This document shows, in pieces, positions 26,301-34,900 of a stretch of DNA of 64,000 bases. Where the stretch lies: assembly GCA_935421135.1 (NCBI GenBank), contig OW285190.1, forward strand, positions 18,424,501 through 18,488,500, written 5' to 3'. The translations under genes were made by a program, and so were the position numbers. Source of the DNA: Bugulina stolonifera (Eukaryota; Bryozoa; Gymnolaemata; Cheilostomatida; Bugulidae). Position 1 is the first letter of the stretch, and each line of letters opens with the position of its first letter. The notes below the pieces were generated by a model. The model was not told the origin of the DNA, did not search any database, and saw only the letters and a program-made list of their open reading frames with translations.

Positions 26301-29300
26301 ATGTTGGCTCATCCCATCTTGCATGTGGGTTCAAGTTTCCCTTATTTCTGTAAACGTATTCTTGTTTCAGGTGTTTATTGTAGTCCACGGAATGCCCTTG
26401 TACTCGTCTATCAGACATAGTAGGCATTTTACGCTCACGAGCCAACTCCAACATCTCCCTTTCATCTCGCTTGTAAGGATTGGATTTGTGTACCCTTTGC
26501 TCTATGTGTGGGTATGGATTTTGAAGTGGTCGATTGTATCTTTCGGGTAGGTGTACAAAGTCATGTCTACTGTCCATGTGTTTCGGTTTATGCTCTCCTC
26601 TGTAGGCATATTCTTGTTTCCTGTTGCTGTCATAATCATTTGAGTGTTGATGTTGTATGTTATATTGTCTGCTATCAACTCTACGTTCCTGTGACAACTC
26701 CAACAGTTCTTGGTCATCATCCTGATAATGGCAAATAGAGTCGTGTCCTCCTTGTTCTATGCGTGGATGAAATCTTTGCTGTCGGTAATTTTCTCCTTCT
26801 GGTGTGTGGCCAATCTGTGGTTCTCTTTCATTACGTTGATATATATGTCTTCTTGACTGTCTTTCTGAATCACAGTCTACTGTCTTGGTGCTTACCATAT
26901 TGTTCTTACCCTTCATTTCTGGTAGTTGTCTATCATGTATGTCTAATTGTCTGTGTCTGGCTACCTCCTCCAATGTAGGTCTTGTGTCTTGTCTATCATC
27001 CTCTATATAATCCCTATTCAACGGACTTCTACATATGTACCTGCTTATACGGTTAGCATGTGAGTTGCGTTCTCTGGTCACTGATGGTGTTGAGTGAATG
27101 ATTGAGTGCCTTAACTCATTCCTGGTGTGCTCTGTATGATTGGTATCATCTGGCAATTGTAACTCGGTGAATGGTGATCTGCTTGGTCGTAGAGGTTCAA
27201 TGTTTTCTTTATTCTCTTCTGTCCTTCTCCTAATTGCTTTGTGTTCTTCCATCAGTCCCTTGAATTCTCTATTGAAGTTTTTGCAGGCCCTAACAAAACT
27301 GTTCTCGCTGCCTTCAAAGCTAGGTTGAGTCTTCGTACTCGCCTGACTGAGGGTAACCAATTCCTCATCTGATTCTCCTTCAACATCAACTGCTGTAAAC
27401 TGTTGGTTACCCAGTCTCACTTCCCTCTCAGCGCTGTCTACATATCTATAACCTCCTCGGCCATCAGGTACTCTCATTAGTACTTCTGGCTCCTCAATTG
27501 TACTATCAAGCGTTTCCATTCCTCTCTCTCTTTCATGTCTGGCGAACCTGTCCGTCAACCTGACAGGAGACATAGTTCTCCTTACTCGTGCGCCCGTTAA
27601 CTCCCTCACTCCTATCTTGCTGTCGTTTGGTGTCTGATAGGTAAGTACTGTCGTGGCTGAGGATCCTCCACGCGTTGGCACCTCTATATCACTCCTAGCC
27701 CCATGTTCATGTTCATAGGTGTGTGGTGATGGAGGTGGAATAAGTGTAGACATTTCATCTGATGGTAACAATGTTTCCATCTCTGGTGTGTGTTCTGTTG
27801 CTGTGTCCATTGGTGTCAAACCCGTCTCCCTCTTTCTTGTTTTGCTGCTCTCGAGTCCTAAGAGGTACTTACCAGTGTCTTTAAATGCACCCTTAATATC
27901 CATATTATGAGGATAATAATCGCTCTATAAAATTATTAATATGGCAGTTTTTTCCTGTCTGTTTCTGTTGTGATAACGGTAATCCGCAATCAAGATATAT
28001 ATAATATGCCTGTATACAATTTCAGAAAAAAATTACAACTCTTCAGAAAAATTATAAATAATATTAGCAACAATTGCAGACACTGTTCGGTTACGAGCCG
28101 TTCTTTTCGAACCTACAATTATGTCACGAGGGAAATGAAATGATTTGGAATGGAATTTGTATTGTGATGTTATATTGTATATGTGTATATGTATACTAAG
28201 TATGCTAGTACACTAGGAGTTCTATGTGGTATATGATATATAGACTGGTTGTGTTTGTATTCAATGGTTTGTGTAATGTACTGTGTAATTTGGAATTATC
28301 TTCCCCTATTAACCTCCAATAAATTAAGAGAAGACAACTTTGGTTCTCATGTAATGTCTGTCTCACTAATTAATAGTTGTCTTCTCACGTCAATTATATC
28401 TCTATTGAGAGAAGATAACTTCTAAGTTCATGCAATCTATTCAATTGGATATCTGCCAATTCTGATAATCGTGATAGAGGTGATAACTTCCCACTATGAA
28501 TAAATTTGTTTCAATAATCTATATTTTCTATAACCTCCCGTACTCAATCTATTAATTATATGAATTGTTATAATTTGGTTCTATGGTTCTATGTACGTGT
28601 AATGGTAACACTCAGGACGTATGCAATCAAGTAATTATTTCCTCTCGTGGACATACAAAAAATGTGATTCTTGTCTATTTCAGAATATAAGAATCCGAGT
28701 GACAGAATTGGGACTAGCTCCCCTGGAGAATTTATATGCGATATATATTGTCCAATCAGCAAGTGCTAACCAGTCAACTCTATTCAAGTGTATCTCTTTC
28801 CCTTGATCTGTGTATCAGGTATGATAGGAGTTATTTGCCTGGTAAATCAATCACTTCTCATATAAATTTGAGGTTCAAGAATTGTTGTATTTGAAATTAC
28901 CTCAATGAAATATGTACTAAAATCTCTTCATGAAAAAAGTATGAAAGATATCCTACTGGGATCGTATGAAAACGCCTCAGTGGAATTGTACAAAATTGCC
29001 TCTCTGAAATTGTATGAAAATGCTTCAGTGGAGTTATATGAAATTGTCTCACTGGAATTGTATGAAAATGCTTCAGTGGAGTTATATGAAATTGTCTCAC
29101 TGGAATTGTATAAATTCGTCCAATCGAATTCTCAGTAATTCTGAGATATATATAGACATTGCATCCAAATTCATCCGTATCTCCAATCGAATAATTCAAT
29201 GTAATTCACTCAGTAAATTTGAATCTCCAATAATGGTTCAATCTAATGTTCAATGTACTGAATCCAATTCGCGATCAAATAACCAAAATATCAGTGTCTG

Positions 29301-31502
29301 TAATTGCTGCGTACAGAATGTAATTAATTGCCTTACAAAAAAAAATGTTATCTCCAATCGGTCAATCTCAAAAGAATTATTCAAGCACTTTGGTATAGCT
29401 GGTACAATTGTCAATCAGCCTCCTTATCAAAAGGGAATATCACTATCTATGTAATATATATATAAAGACTTACTCTGAGTCTGAGTCCGAATATCTCCAA
29501 AAAAAAAATTAATAATAATACTAGTCAATTATAACTGAGCACTTAGATTATTCCTTCTATAATATCGTCATCTCTTCTTCTGTCCTGTGTGCTCCCTTGA
29601 TGTGTCCTCCGATGTGCTCTCTGAGCGTTCTCCCAATGTGCTCTCTGAGCGTTCTCCCAATGTGCTCTGATTCTTACTGTTTTCTCTCCTTCTTTTATAC
29701 TCTTTCTTGGGTTTTCCAATTCTATTCTTGGCTTATTCTACATACCTTTCTCACTAAATTATGCAGGTATTTTCTTAGTCAGCAAAATTCTATAAGATAT
29801 GAATATATATATATATATATATATATGATATTTCCTATGTATTTCATCAGCCATTTGTTATTCTTAATTTCTAAGTTAATTATTAAGCAATCTCCAAACT
29901 GAGTCACTCTATTTGTGATTCCAATTCCCAGACATCCAGCATATCTTCTACTCTGTGGTTATTCACCTGTTGTATCTATTTGTAACTTGGATTCCAATTC
30001 CCAGACAGCCAGCATATCTTCTACTCTGTGGTTGTTCACCTATTTTATCTATTTGTAACTTTGATTCCAATTCCCAGAAATGTTTCATCAGTTTAATGTA
30101 TTTGCTCTATGCTACTTTTACTGCTGTCTATATTGAATTGATATTAGCTGTAAGTCCCAACCTTTCACAGTATATCTACTGTGGATAAAAATGTTACATT
30201 AACATATTGATATAGTGTTTCTAGGATTATACCACATCATAAAAAAAGAAATCTATTAATATTTACAGATGCCAACTTCCGTGTTTGTGCTAACCTGATG
30301 TCATAGATTAAGCCTACTGCTGTGGATACGGAATGATACACAATGGCATTAGAAAAATAAAAAAGAATAAACTGAAACATCTAATATATCCATATAATAG
30401 TATAATTTTAGCGTAGTCTGATGTGTTTTGTTACAGTCCTACTATTCTATGCGTTTATAATAGTGTGTAATCATAGTGCTTTTATCTCTCTTTGTCTATA
30501 GTTCTACAACTAATGTCCTTAGTATTACCTAATTCGAAATGCGATATTTTGTCCATGATGTCTTATAAAAATATTACTGGAAGATTAATGATGTGATAAC
30601 TTTACTCTTCTGCTGATGTTCGCCTAATATGTGCAAATAGCTGGCTGACTAACAACCTTGGCCTATGTTCCACAAAAAATGAAAAAAATGAAATTACTGT
30701 AACTATATATATTGTTGTCCACTAAGGTATAAGAAAAAATTTATGATATAATGTAATCTAGTTTTTGGGTTTTTCTTTTATGTATTCTGTAGGTCAGCTG
30801 GTTAACTAGGTTTGTATATGTCTATGATAGTATATCTAGTGCATTAAAAATGTAATGGCTCTGGTTGCTGTTATTAACTGACTAGCCTAAGCCTTAGTTA
30901 TGTGTAATATAGCAATCCACAAATGTTGAGGTGGTGTCCGCCGCCACTCTATCATAATAATTACCATTAAAGTTAAGTACTGAGTCTACATGTAGTCTTC
31001 ACCTTTGAATAATGAGTATACATGCTGGTATTCCATTGGTTACAGCCTGGATTCCTACATCCTTTTCTATTATTACAAATCTAATATAAATATTATCGAT
31101 GTCATATCTGACACATGATCATGATGGCATTAGCATTCAACAACCTAACTGAAGCTTTTATTGTTTCTGTAAAGTTGATATGTTACCAAAACCTTCCGCA
31201 ACTTTACTTTTTGTTAAAAGGAGAGAAAAATATAGCTACATTCTAATCCTCACACTTTACTAGACTAAGTCACAAACATGAATTAACATGGACATATCAC
31301 ACGATTTGATATGCCTACAGTAACTGTAAATAATAAAGTATTAGCAGTAATGTGTAGCCTAGGTTAAACTGAAACTAATTTAACACTTTGTTATCTCAAT
31401 GATTTCAGTAATGCTATGTATGAATACAAATAGAATTAACATTTATATTTACTGTTTTTAAATTAATATTTATAATAGTTACCTTTTAGTGGGGGCTGCC
31501 AT
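14374..31502 (-). CDS. NSRP1: NSRP1/CCDC55-type nuclear speckle splicing regulator, 11 exons
   Basis: Exons, in transcription order: 31502-31483, 17784-17697, 17431-17366, 16708-16571, 16352-16269, 16089-15966, 15756-15582, 15438-15205, 15028-14967, 14802-14709 and 14485-14374. All phases agree, giving about 398 residues. Family marks: the N-terminus MAAPTKRYGLITLPKK, an acidic DSDDSDE patch, ALADDPNVYAYDELYDDM, SKYITGLLKAAEKR, EFADKEKFVTSAYKKK, DVTKQADMTGFYRNL, a long RS-rich stretch (exon 8) and a C-terminal SARERYLARKA. NSRP1 is a nuclear-speckle RNA-binding protein that affects alternative splice-site choice; the RS region and coiled-coil stretch fit that role. The protein is shorter than vertebrate forms. 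The 20-base first exon was found by phase and by similarity of its six codons to the family N-terminus. A 13.1-kb LTR element lies in intron 1, in sense orientation; without it that intron would be about 0.6 kb. Confidence 0.88.
16731..17223. repeat. 27-bp minisatellite in NSRP1 intron 3
   Basis: About 18 nearly perfect copies of a 27-bp unit (atgactgcattaagctac plus aaagggtat). Since 27 is divisible by three and neither strand contains a stop, it yields repeat ORFs on both strands (MTALSYKGY and YTLCSLMQS). It sits between the 17366 and 16708 exon boundaries and is removed by splicing. Confidence 0.93.
18022..21013 (-). repeat. Downstream (3') LTR of the 13.1-kb element
   Basis: 2,992 bp with TG...CA ends, the 3' LTR in element orientation. 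It contains three copies of a 48-bp tandem unit (about 18863-19010), a 12-bp hairpin stem (18228-18239 with 18275-18286), a short repeat of tgtgctctctgagcgttctc near 19510-19560 and an (AT)n tract near 19703-19726. Small ORFs inside it recur exactly in the other LTR and have no recognisable product. Confidence 0.92.
21014..21756. other. Non-coding 3' internal region of the 13.1-kb element
   Basis: Between the stop of the Gag-Env ORF and the 3' LTR lie about 740 bases without a substantial ORF. The only recognised feature is the polypurine tract abutting the LTR. No remnant of pol is visible. Confidence 0.6.
21018..21029 (-). other. Polypurine tract of the 13.1-kb element
   Basis: On the minus strand the bases before the 3' LTR read cGGAGAGAGGGG followed by tgta and then the LTR start TGTCAG. 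This is the expected place and composition for the plus-strand primer of an LTR retroelement. Confidence 0.65.
21757..27903 (-). CDS. Gag-Env-like fusion polyprotein, 2,048 aa, no polymerase
   Basis: Residues 1 to about 600 are charged and low-complexity, with a duplicated block (near 374-460 and 463-550, each with an IEQ..H start and LEL..ER). About 618-785 resembles a retrotransposon Gag (FLEFMEEFN, LPLYLADGA, IGKYYSSICSMA). A single CCHC-like knuckle, CKDCGKLGHQRC (about 976), has H-x2-C spacing instead of H-x4-C. About 1019-1280 is acidic with three related units (EEDALNELRSAM, DEQVANELLLLEES, NEEVINTLISLQES). About 1430-1450 is hydrophobic (MIGLITLLTLV), followed by a Cys-rich ectodomain with seven N-glycosylation sequons, a second membrane span (about 1986-2007) and a basic/acidic tail. 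That order fits a membrane glycoprotein of envelope type; its family is not certain. No DTG protease, YxDD or integrase motifs are present. The ORF is unbroken. Confidence 0.85.
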   Translation of the reverse strand: MDIKGAFKDTGKYLLGLESSKTRKRETGLTPMDTATEHTPEMETLLPSDEMSTLIPPPSPHTYEHEHGARSDIEVPTRGGSSATTVLTYQTPNDSKIGVRELTGARVRRTMSPVRLTDRFARHERERGMETLDSTIEEPEVLMRVPDGRGGYRYVDSAEREVRLGNQQFTAVDVEGESDEELVTLSQASTKTQPSFEGSENSFVRACKNFNREFKGLMEEHKAIRRRTEENKENIEPLRPSRSPFTELQLPDDTNHTEHTRNELRHSIIHSTPSVTRERNSHANRISRYICRSPLNRDYIEDDRQDTRPTLEEVARHRQLDIHDRQLPEMKGKNNMVSTKTVDCDSERQSRRHIYQRNEREPQIGHTPEGENYRQQRFHPRIEQGGHDSICHYQDDDQELLELSQERRVDSRQYNIQHQHSNDYDSNRKQEYAYRGEHKPKHMDSRHDFVHLPERYNRPLQNPYPHIEQRVHKSNPYKRDEREMLELARERKMPTMSDRRVQGHSVDYNKHLKQEYVYRNKGNLNPHARWDEPTYGEDEPRSRHTEWNHGYKDRQDRLSQPILQYDDEDTYGDKRDMMARCSPTHRGHYRDENTAQPLENSMVSNVNSPVVNISTRLPEMEKYTNSPNDSITFLEFMEEFNLQVVALSIHETTWPKILPLYLADGALIIYKNMVEKSPFLKHNFEELTRRLALEFSDSCGIASSVDLYSKQKQSNETIGKYYSSICSMANRIYPNLDTQARDQIILGAFISGLTPAYKRPLLNNPSIKASEDAFKIAQRIERTNHMIITEGGVNKTIAESVSEKVNKVGNEMHRDQEMESLRKGLKELEMREAKRAERENQIAKWNWRNNNMKPVTIGDNRPYYNPPPRRGQQAWSQNNRMQTSWVNNNQARNNYFNQRMRQAPYSQRPPFHRFSDRYSAERNQQFNRNYEWRNRERGSDRMPYRQPWRPERDNFRQAMEYNRDHEGPEYTAHGKAICKDCGKLGHQRCDLRDNTQGRRNNNNNERSVRFVEEPKDSPRRQFTEEDALNELRSAMKQHTHVVANGQEEKMEEQRNTITTEEVITNDIAGPHHNSTAYTEWNLEDLIEIPRPTNGMGKMIYSGTGYNKMGETGECIPAMWSDEQVANELLLLEESMKRHKEHVDGFQPDTGVRKYQRQNGRNDEDTDLSPLLEWLRGIDREEPQDKEATEENIFTDGKWTNEEVINTLISLQESTNSNMEHVEDTTTTSAIDENWEQSIGDVGNTDLASLMEWLGEVDDEILQEGTTNQEDTCKATRDTVSRTRATIPDTRYVQFVEEDINATTVNTVRKDKKKKRRELELMMSNSPAWACTQDKLHTGKRWYHYDSSNRGGKSAKIKPTCREGEPCTHKDCHDMREEQETLCDQLHKIERNRSRRARNTGDNRVIIHQARTRINTTVPTPTARKGTSWWNISTSMTVMIGLITLLTLVKKAAALPEHPMLCHTASDERAHPHLMLELPNEISCPKPMTEAHDVTPLDLKIYKTASITLQSRAFLCTHRETISTTLLYFFKDERIHREEISYNPVTMEECKEMSVKRMFKEKHLVDSNGFISTHVSTEPEYKWCCFNYERTIDNYDLIPGYIYFHRDTGLMQSSLGNVKGCKFEDNHCSIEGNGMIIWEGELKEECIFQESAETVSGQNHDQFWLSNDHSMAFSFMNSNWNKVQVCPESNPSLTLIRTDQGIWVDNATEVYGKNFTSDLGVLTWGSDVDNISQFIAGHVNSVATSLSIAIKNQTKNVFWNGIQALCQHEKLSLLLISKLMLISPTATIRQLLDDDYVIARTVSTNHIAVHSCFKLLQGQYTIGGTTEHECGDYIPVQLRTLHTNQTLFMDPTTATLHKTMPIKNCKGNEVTYFSLNYTLYEYLWSKHGVSKVENVNHDILQQLLYTNYTYTDPKLTIYKERVGLFPISDLNTGNTLLNDFVETIQRERAQMRRLGVWPATGTVTSAGTPFKIGGMNLYEWISGGFQKFMTVWNIICNIIVTIMIGRIIVQVGVICKRRKARPKEEAIELEEREKESVNIIKVDNIEDTT
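27904..28121 (-). other. 5' leader of the 13.1-kb element
   Basis: 218 bases separate the 5' LTR from the ATG. No TGG-starting primer-binding site abuts the LTR: the minus strand continues TAATTGTAGGTTCGAAAAG. The phrase GGTTCGAA resembles a tRNA T-loop in sense rather than complement, so the priming mechanism is unclear. Confidence 0.5.
28122..31113 (-). repeat. Upstream (5') LTR of the 13.1-kb element
   Basis: 2,992 bp, matching 18022-21013 with no difference in any block I compared. In element orientation this is the 5' LTR and would carry the promoter. Its sense orientation relative to NSRP1 means its transcript start could feed into the NSRP1 locus. Confidence 0.92.
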
Positions 31503-31919
31503 CTTGACATTTGATGTCTTACAAATAACTTATATGAATAATAATAATTTAGTATGACCAAGTTGTAATTGATCAGTTGTTATACAGCCAATGATAGTGA
31601 CGCATTCTCTTAGTGGACCAATGAGATCAACTCCAAAATCCTACCTTGACCGTAGTGTGAGTGTGGGTCTTACATTGACGTGGTGGCAGCGCAGGCCGCA
31701 ATAATATTTTGAAGTTTGAAAGTTTTAGCCTATTGGATAATAACTAACTAGCATTCATCAATGATAATATATATTATATATATTATATACTGTATATTAT
31801 CATTGCATTCATACTAGATTCTCCAACAATTGATCTATGAAGTATGTACAAAGGACTTATGTAGCTGTTTGTGCATGAATACAATCCATTATAACAGGTA
31901 GAAACAGTGTCTCCCCAGC
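31503..31919. promoter_or_regulatory. Candidate bidirectional promoter between NSRP1 and AIFM3-type gene 1
   Basis: The start codons of NSRP1 (minus, 31502) and AIFM3-type gene 1 (plus, 31920) lie 417 bases apart, head to head. The interval has two CCAAT boxes (31588-31592 and 31618-31622), a TGACGTGG motif resembling a CRE (31676-31683) and an AT-rich inverted repeat (31759-31771 with 31793-31805). No clear TATA box faces either gene. Shared use is an inference from spacing and motifs. Confidence 0.5.
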
Positions 31920-34900
31920 ATGGGTAACAGCTGTGTAACTAAATCATATAACCAAGGTAGACTAGTTGTCTCTGCTGTCGTTTCTCAACCTTTCGGTCAA
32001 TTTGGACTTGTTGTTAGGTTTGTTTATTTTCTCCTATTCTTCTTTCCATTATACGTGTTTCAGTTGGAAGTGTTATGGTCGTTCATGATTTAACTTATAT
32101 TTTTAAATTTTATTGATATAATTAAAATAAAAATATATAATAATAATAATATAATGATTATTACAATGTTATAAAATTAAATTATAAATATTAATCTTGG
32201 ACTAAGTTTGCAGTGTATTACTATAAGCAGTGGAAACTGTCGAGCTCTGTAAATCTAGAAATCCATATTCAAGGCTACTAGCATTTCAAACTGCCTTTTA
32301 TCTATGTTCAATGTTGGATGAGTTATCGATAATGTAAGCAAAGTAGAAAATAAACATATATACAAAGATGTCAGGGTGGAGCAGTTGGTGGCATACATGC
32401 ACATAAATTGAGAGATTTTGAGTTCCAACCTCGGCTGTGTCATTTCTGGCAAAACCCCTTTGCAGCGAACTGTTCACCCTAAACATTGCTACACCTGTTT
32501 GAATAAGGGAGTATAAATAATACAGGAGGTCCTGTGTCGTGTCTTCATCAAACACGCACATTAAAGATCCACCTCGGCCCTGTTACAAAAAGAGAATCCA
32601 AATTCCGGCGGGGTATGTGACCCCATTGGGGCGGTAGGATGCAGCGAGAGGAGCTGGGCTCTTCTACTCAAAGCCCTGCTCCCCTCGCTCATACAAGCTC
32701 TGGCTTCTTGAGGTTCACTAAATAGGATGACCAAGCGTCAAAACAAACTAGACCTATATTATGATTGTGTCTAAGGAGGATTTTATTCTTTAGAGACTAA
32801 ATCTAGTAAATCAGAAAGGAAGGATGGTGGAGAGTCAGCAGAAGGAGAATCCAGGCCTGTACACCGGGTTATATGTGACTACAATGAGTTGGATGACGGA
32901 CAGTGAGTAGTTATAGTCTCCTTGATTTGAATACATAGTGTAATCTATGATGACAGTCATTGTGTTGTGAAATAATACGCAATTATTTGTTCTTGCTACT
33001 TGGAATTGCTTTCTCTCGTTATTCACAGAAGACATAATTCTAAGCAATCAGTTCCATATGGAGTTGTCATGTTTTACATGTGCACACTATATTATAAAGG
33101 ATGAAAGAAGTAGAGGTTGAGAGTCAGAAAGTGCTGTTGGCTAGAGATCAAGGAACTTACTATGCTCTGAGCTCTAAATGTACACACTTTGGTGCTCCCC
33201 TAGCTAAAGGTAGGTGATATGCCATGATATGTGAAAAGATCATCTAGATTGCTGAGGAGTGGTGGCTATGCAAAAGCCATGGATGTGTCTACCATACTCA
33301 ATGCTGTATTACAGGTGCACTATGTCAAGGTCGTGTGAGATGTCCGTGGCATGGAGCTTGCTTTGACTTGGCCACAGGAGATATTGAAGATTTTCCTGGA
33401 CTCGACTCTCTTCAGTCATTTGATGTGAGTCTAGATACCAAATAATATCATCTTGTTCTTAGTGCAAAGTAACCGGTGGTTTATGTGGTGATAATGCTTT
33501 TGTAGCTTGAGTTTGCAAGTCCTAGGTTTGCGATTTTCTCAAACTTGATTGACTTTCCAAGCTTAGAGTTAGTCTTGCATAGCTTGTAGGGCTTTCTAGC
33601 AAGGGTAGTATCAATTCTCTCTACATGATCGCTATAGGTAGTGGTAAAGGATGGCAAAGTAGAGATCAATACAGACACTGTGGCCTTGACCTCTACTAAG
33701 AGAGTAAAGAGTATGATGACTAGAGACTTAGAGTGTACTCTGCTCTACCTCATAGTTGGTGGAGGGCCAGCAGCATTGGAATGTGCCGAGACTTTGAGAC
33801 AAGAAGGATATAAAGGAAAGATACTAATTATTACACAGGAAAATGATCCACCATATGATAGAACTAAACTCAGTAAGGTATGCAGTCATTGAGTCGTCAG
33901 TTAGTGGGTCACTCAGTTAGTGAGTCACTCAGTTAGTGAGTCACTCAGTTTTAGTGAGTCAGTGCCGTGGTGTAGTTGTAGTTTACTGAAGCTTCCTTGG
34001 ATCAGGAAGTTTTTCCATTGCGTTCTGATGGTCAGGAGAAAGGTGTGTTACATTATAATGCTATTGATGGGATTTACACTGTATGTAGCTATTATTTATA
34101 TTGGCAGGTGTTAACTAGCACAGCTAAGGAGTTGTCACTTCGACCGACTGAATTCTACAAATCTTATGATATTGAAATGATGACTGGGATGGAGGTAAGT
34201 AAGTAATATTGAGTAGCGTCAACTACTTTTGGGTCAGTTTTTGTATTATTTTAGACTAATCACTACGACAACACTAGCTAAGGGTTATCCTCTATCTGCA
34301 TTTGGTCAAGTAGATGACAACTCCGAAATTGTCAATGTAGTATACATGTAGATACAATACATTTAGACTCATATATTCGCCCATTATTGTTAGGCATTTA
34401 AAGTCGACACAGACATGAATCACATGGTGTTCAAAGGACGGGAGTGGACAGACTATACTGTAAAGTATGACCAAGCTGCTATCTGTACAGGAAGTAGACC
34501 TGTAACGTTAGATAAACCTGGAGTTACTACATTCAGTAAAGACGTGCTTTACCTGCGAACACCAGCTGAGGCTAATGAGATTGCTAAGAGAGTGAACGGG
34601 AAGAATCTTGTTGTAGTTGGATCTTCATTTATAGGTACTGATACCTTCATTAGTTGGCTTTTGATTATAATCTGGAGTTGTCCTATCTATTTTCTTTAGA
34701 GAGGACAAAATTCCCAATTATAAGCATAAGTTCATGATGAATGTGTGTGAGGTGCAGCTTATACACTCCTTGCTTAGTTGATCAAGAAGAGTTGAAATAG
34801 AAACATAATAAATGTAAATATGTCCCTTATTCAGCAGATTCCTGTAGTCATTAGTCATTCATTCATTAACAGACAGGTGTGTGATACACAGTGTATTTTC

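Larger units (their letters stand above)
18022..31113 (-). mobile_element. 13.1-kb LTR retroelement with a Gag-Env ORF and no pol, inside NSRP1 intron 1
   Basis: Two direct repeats of 2,992 bp (18022-21013 and 28122-31113) flank a 7.1-kb internal region. The copies are offset by exactly 10,100 bases and every block I compared is identical. On the plus strand the LTR reads TGTCACGAG...ATCTGACA, so it has TG...CA ends. The target duplication is CATG (18018-18021 and 31114-31117). The coding strand is minus. The purine tract next to the 3' LTR is at 21018-21029. The internal region holds one large ORF (27903-21757) with a Gag-like part and an envelope-like part. No reverse transcriptase, RNase H, protease or integrase motif is present in that ORF or in the flanking 0.7 and 0.2 kb. 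Identical LTRs and an open ORF indicate recent insertion, so enzymes were presumably supplied in trans. Confidence 0.92.

Noticed and set aside
21749..27910. Many plus-strand ORFs opposite the Gag-Env ORF
   Set aside because: They are antisense shadows of a long, domain-bearing minus-strand ORF.
33990..34066. Possible extra exon in AIFM3-type gene 1 (EVFPLRSDGQEK between cag and gtgtgt)
   Set aside because: It has no counterpart in copy 2 or in the family between the KLSK and LTSTAK segments, and the direct 33877 to 34108 junction is in phase and matches the family.
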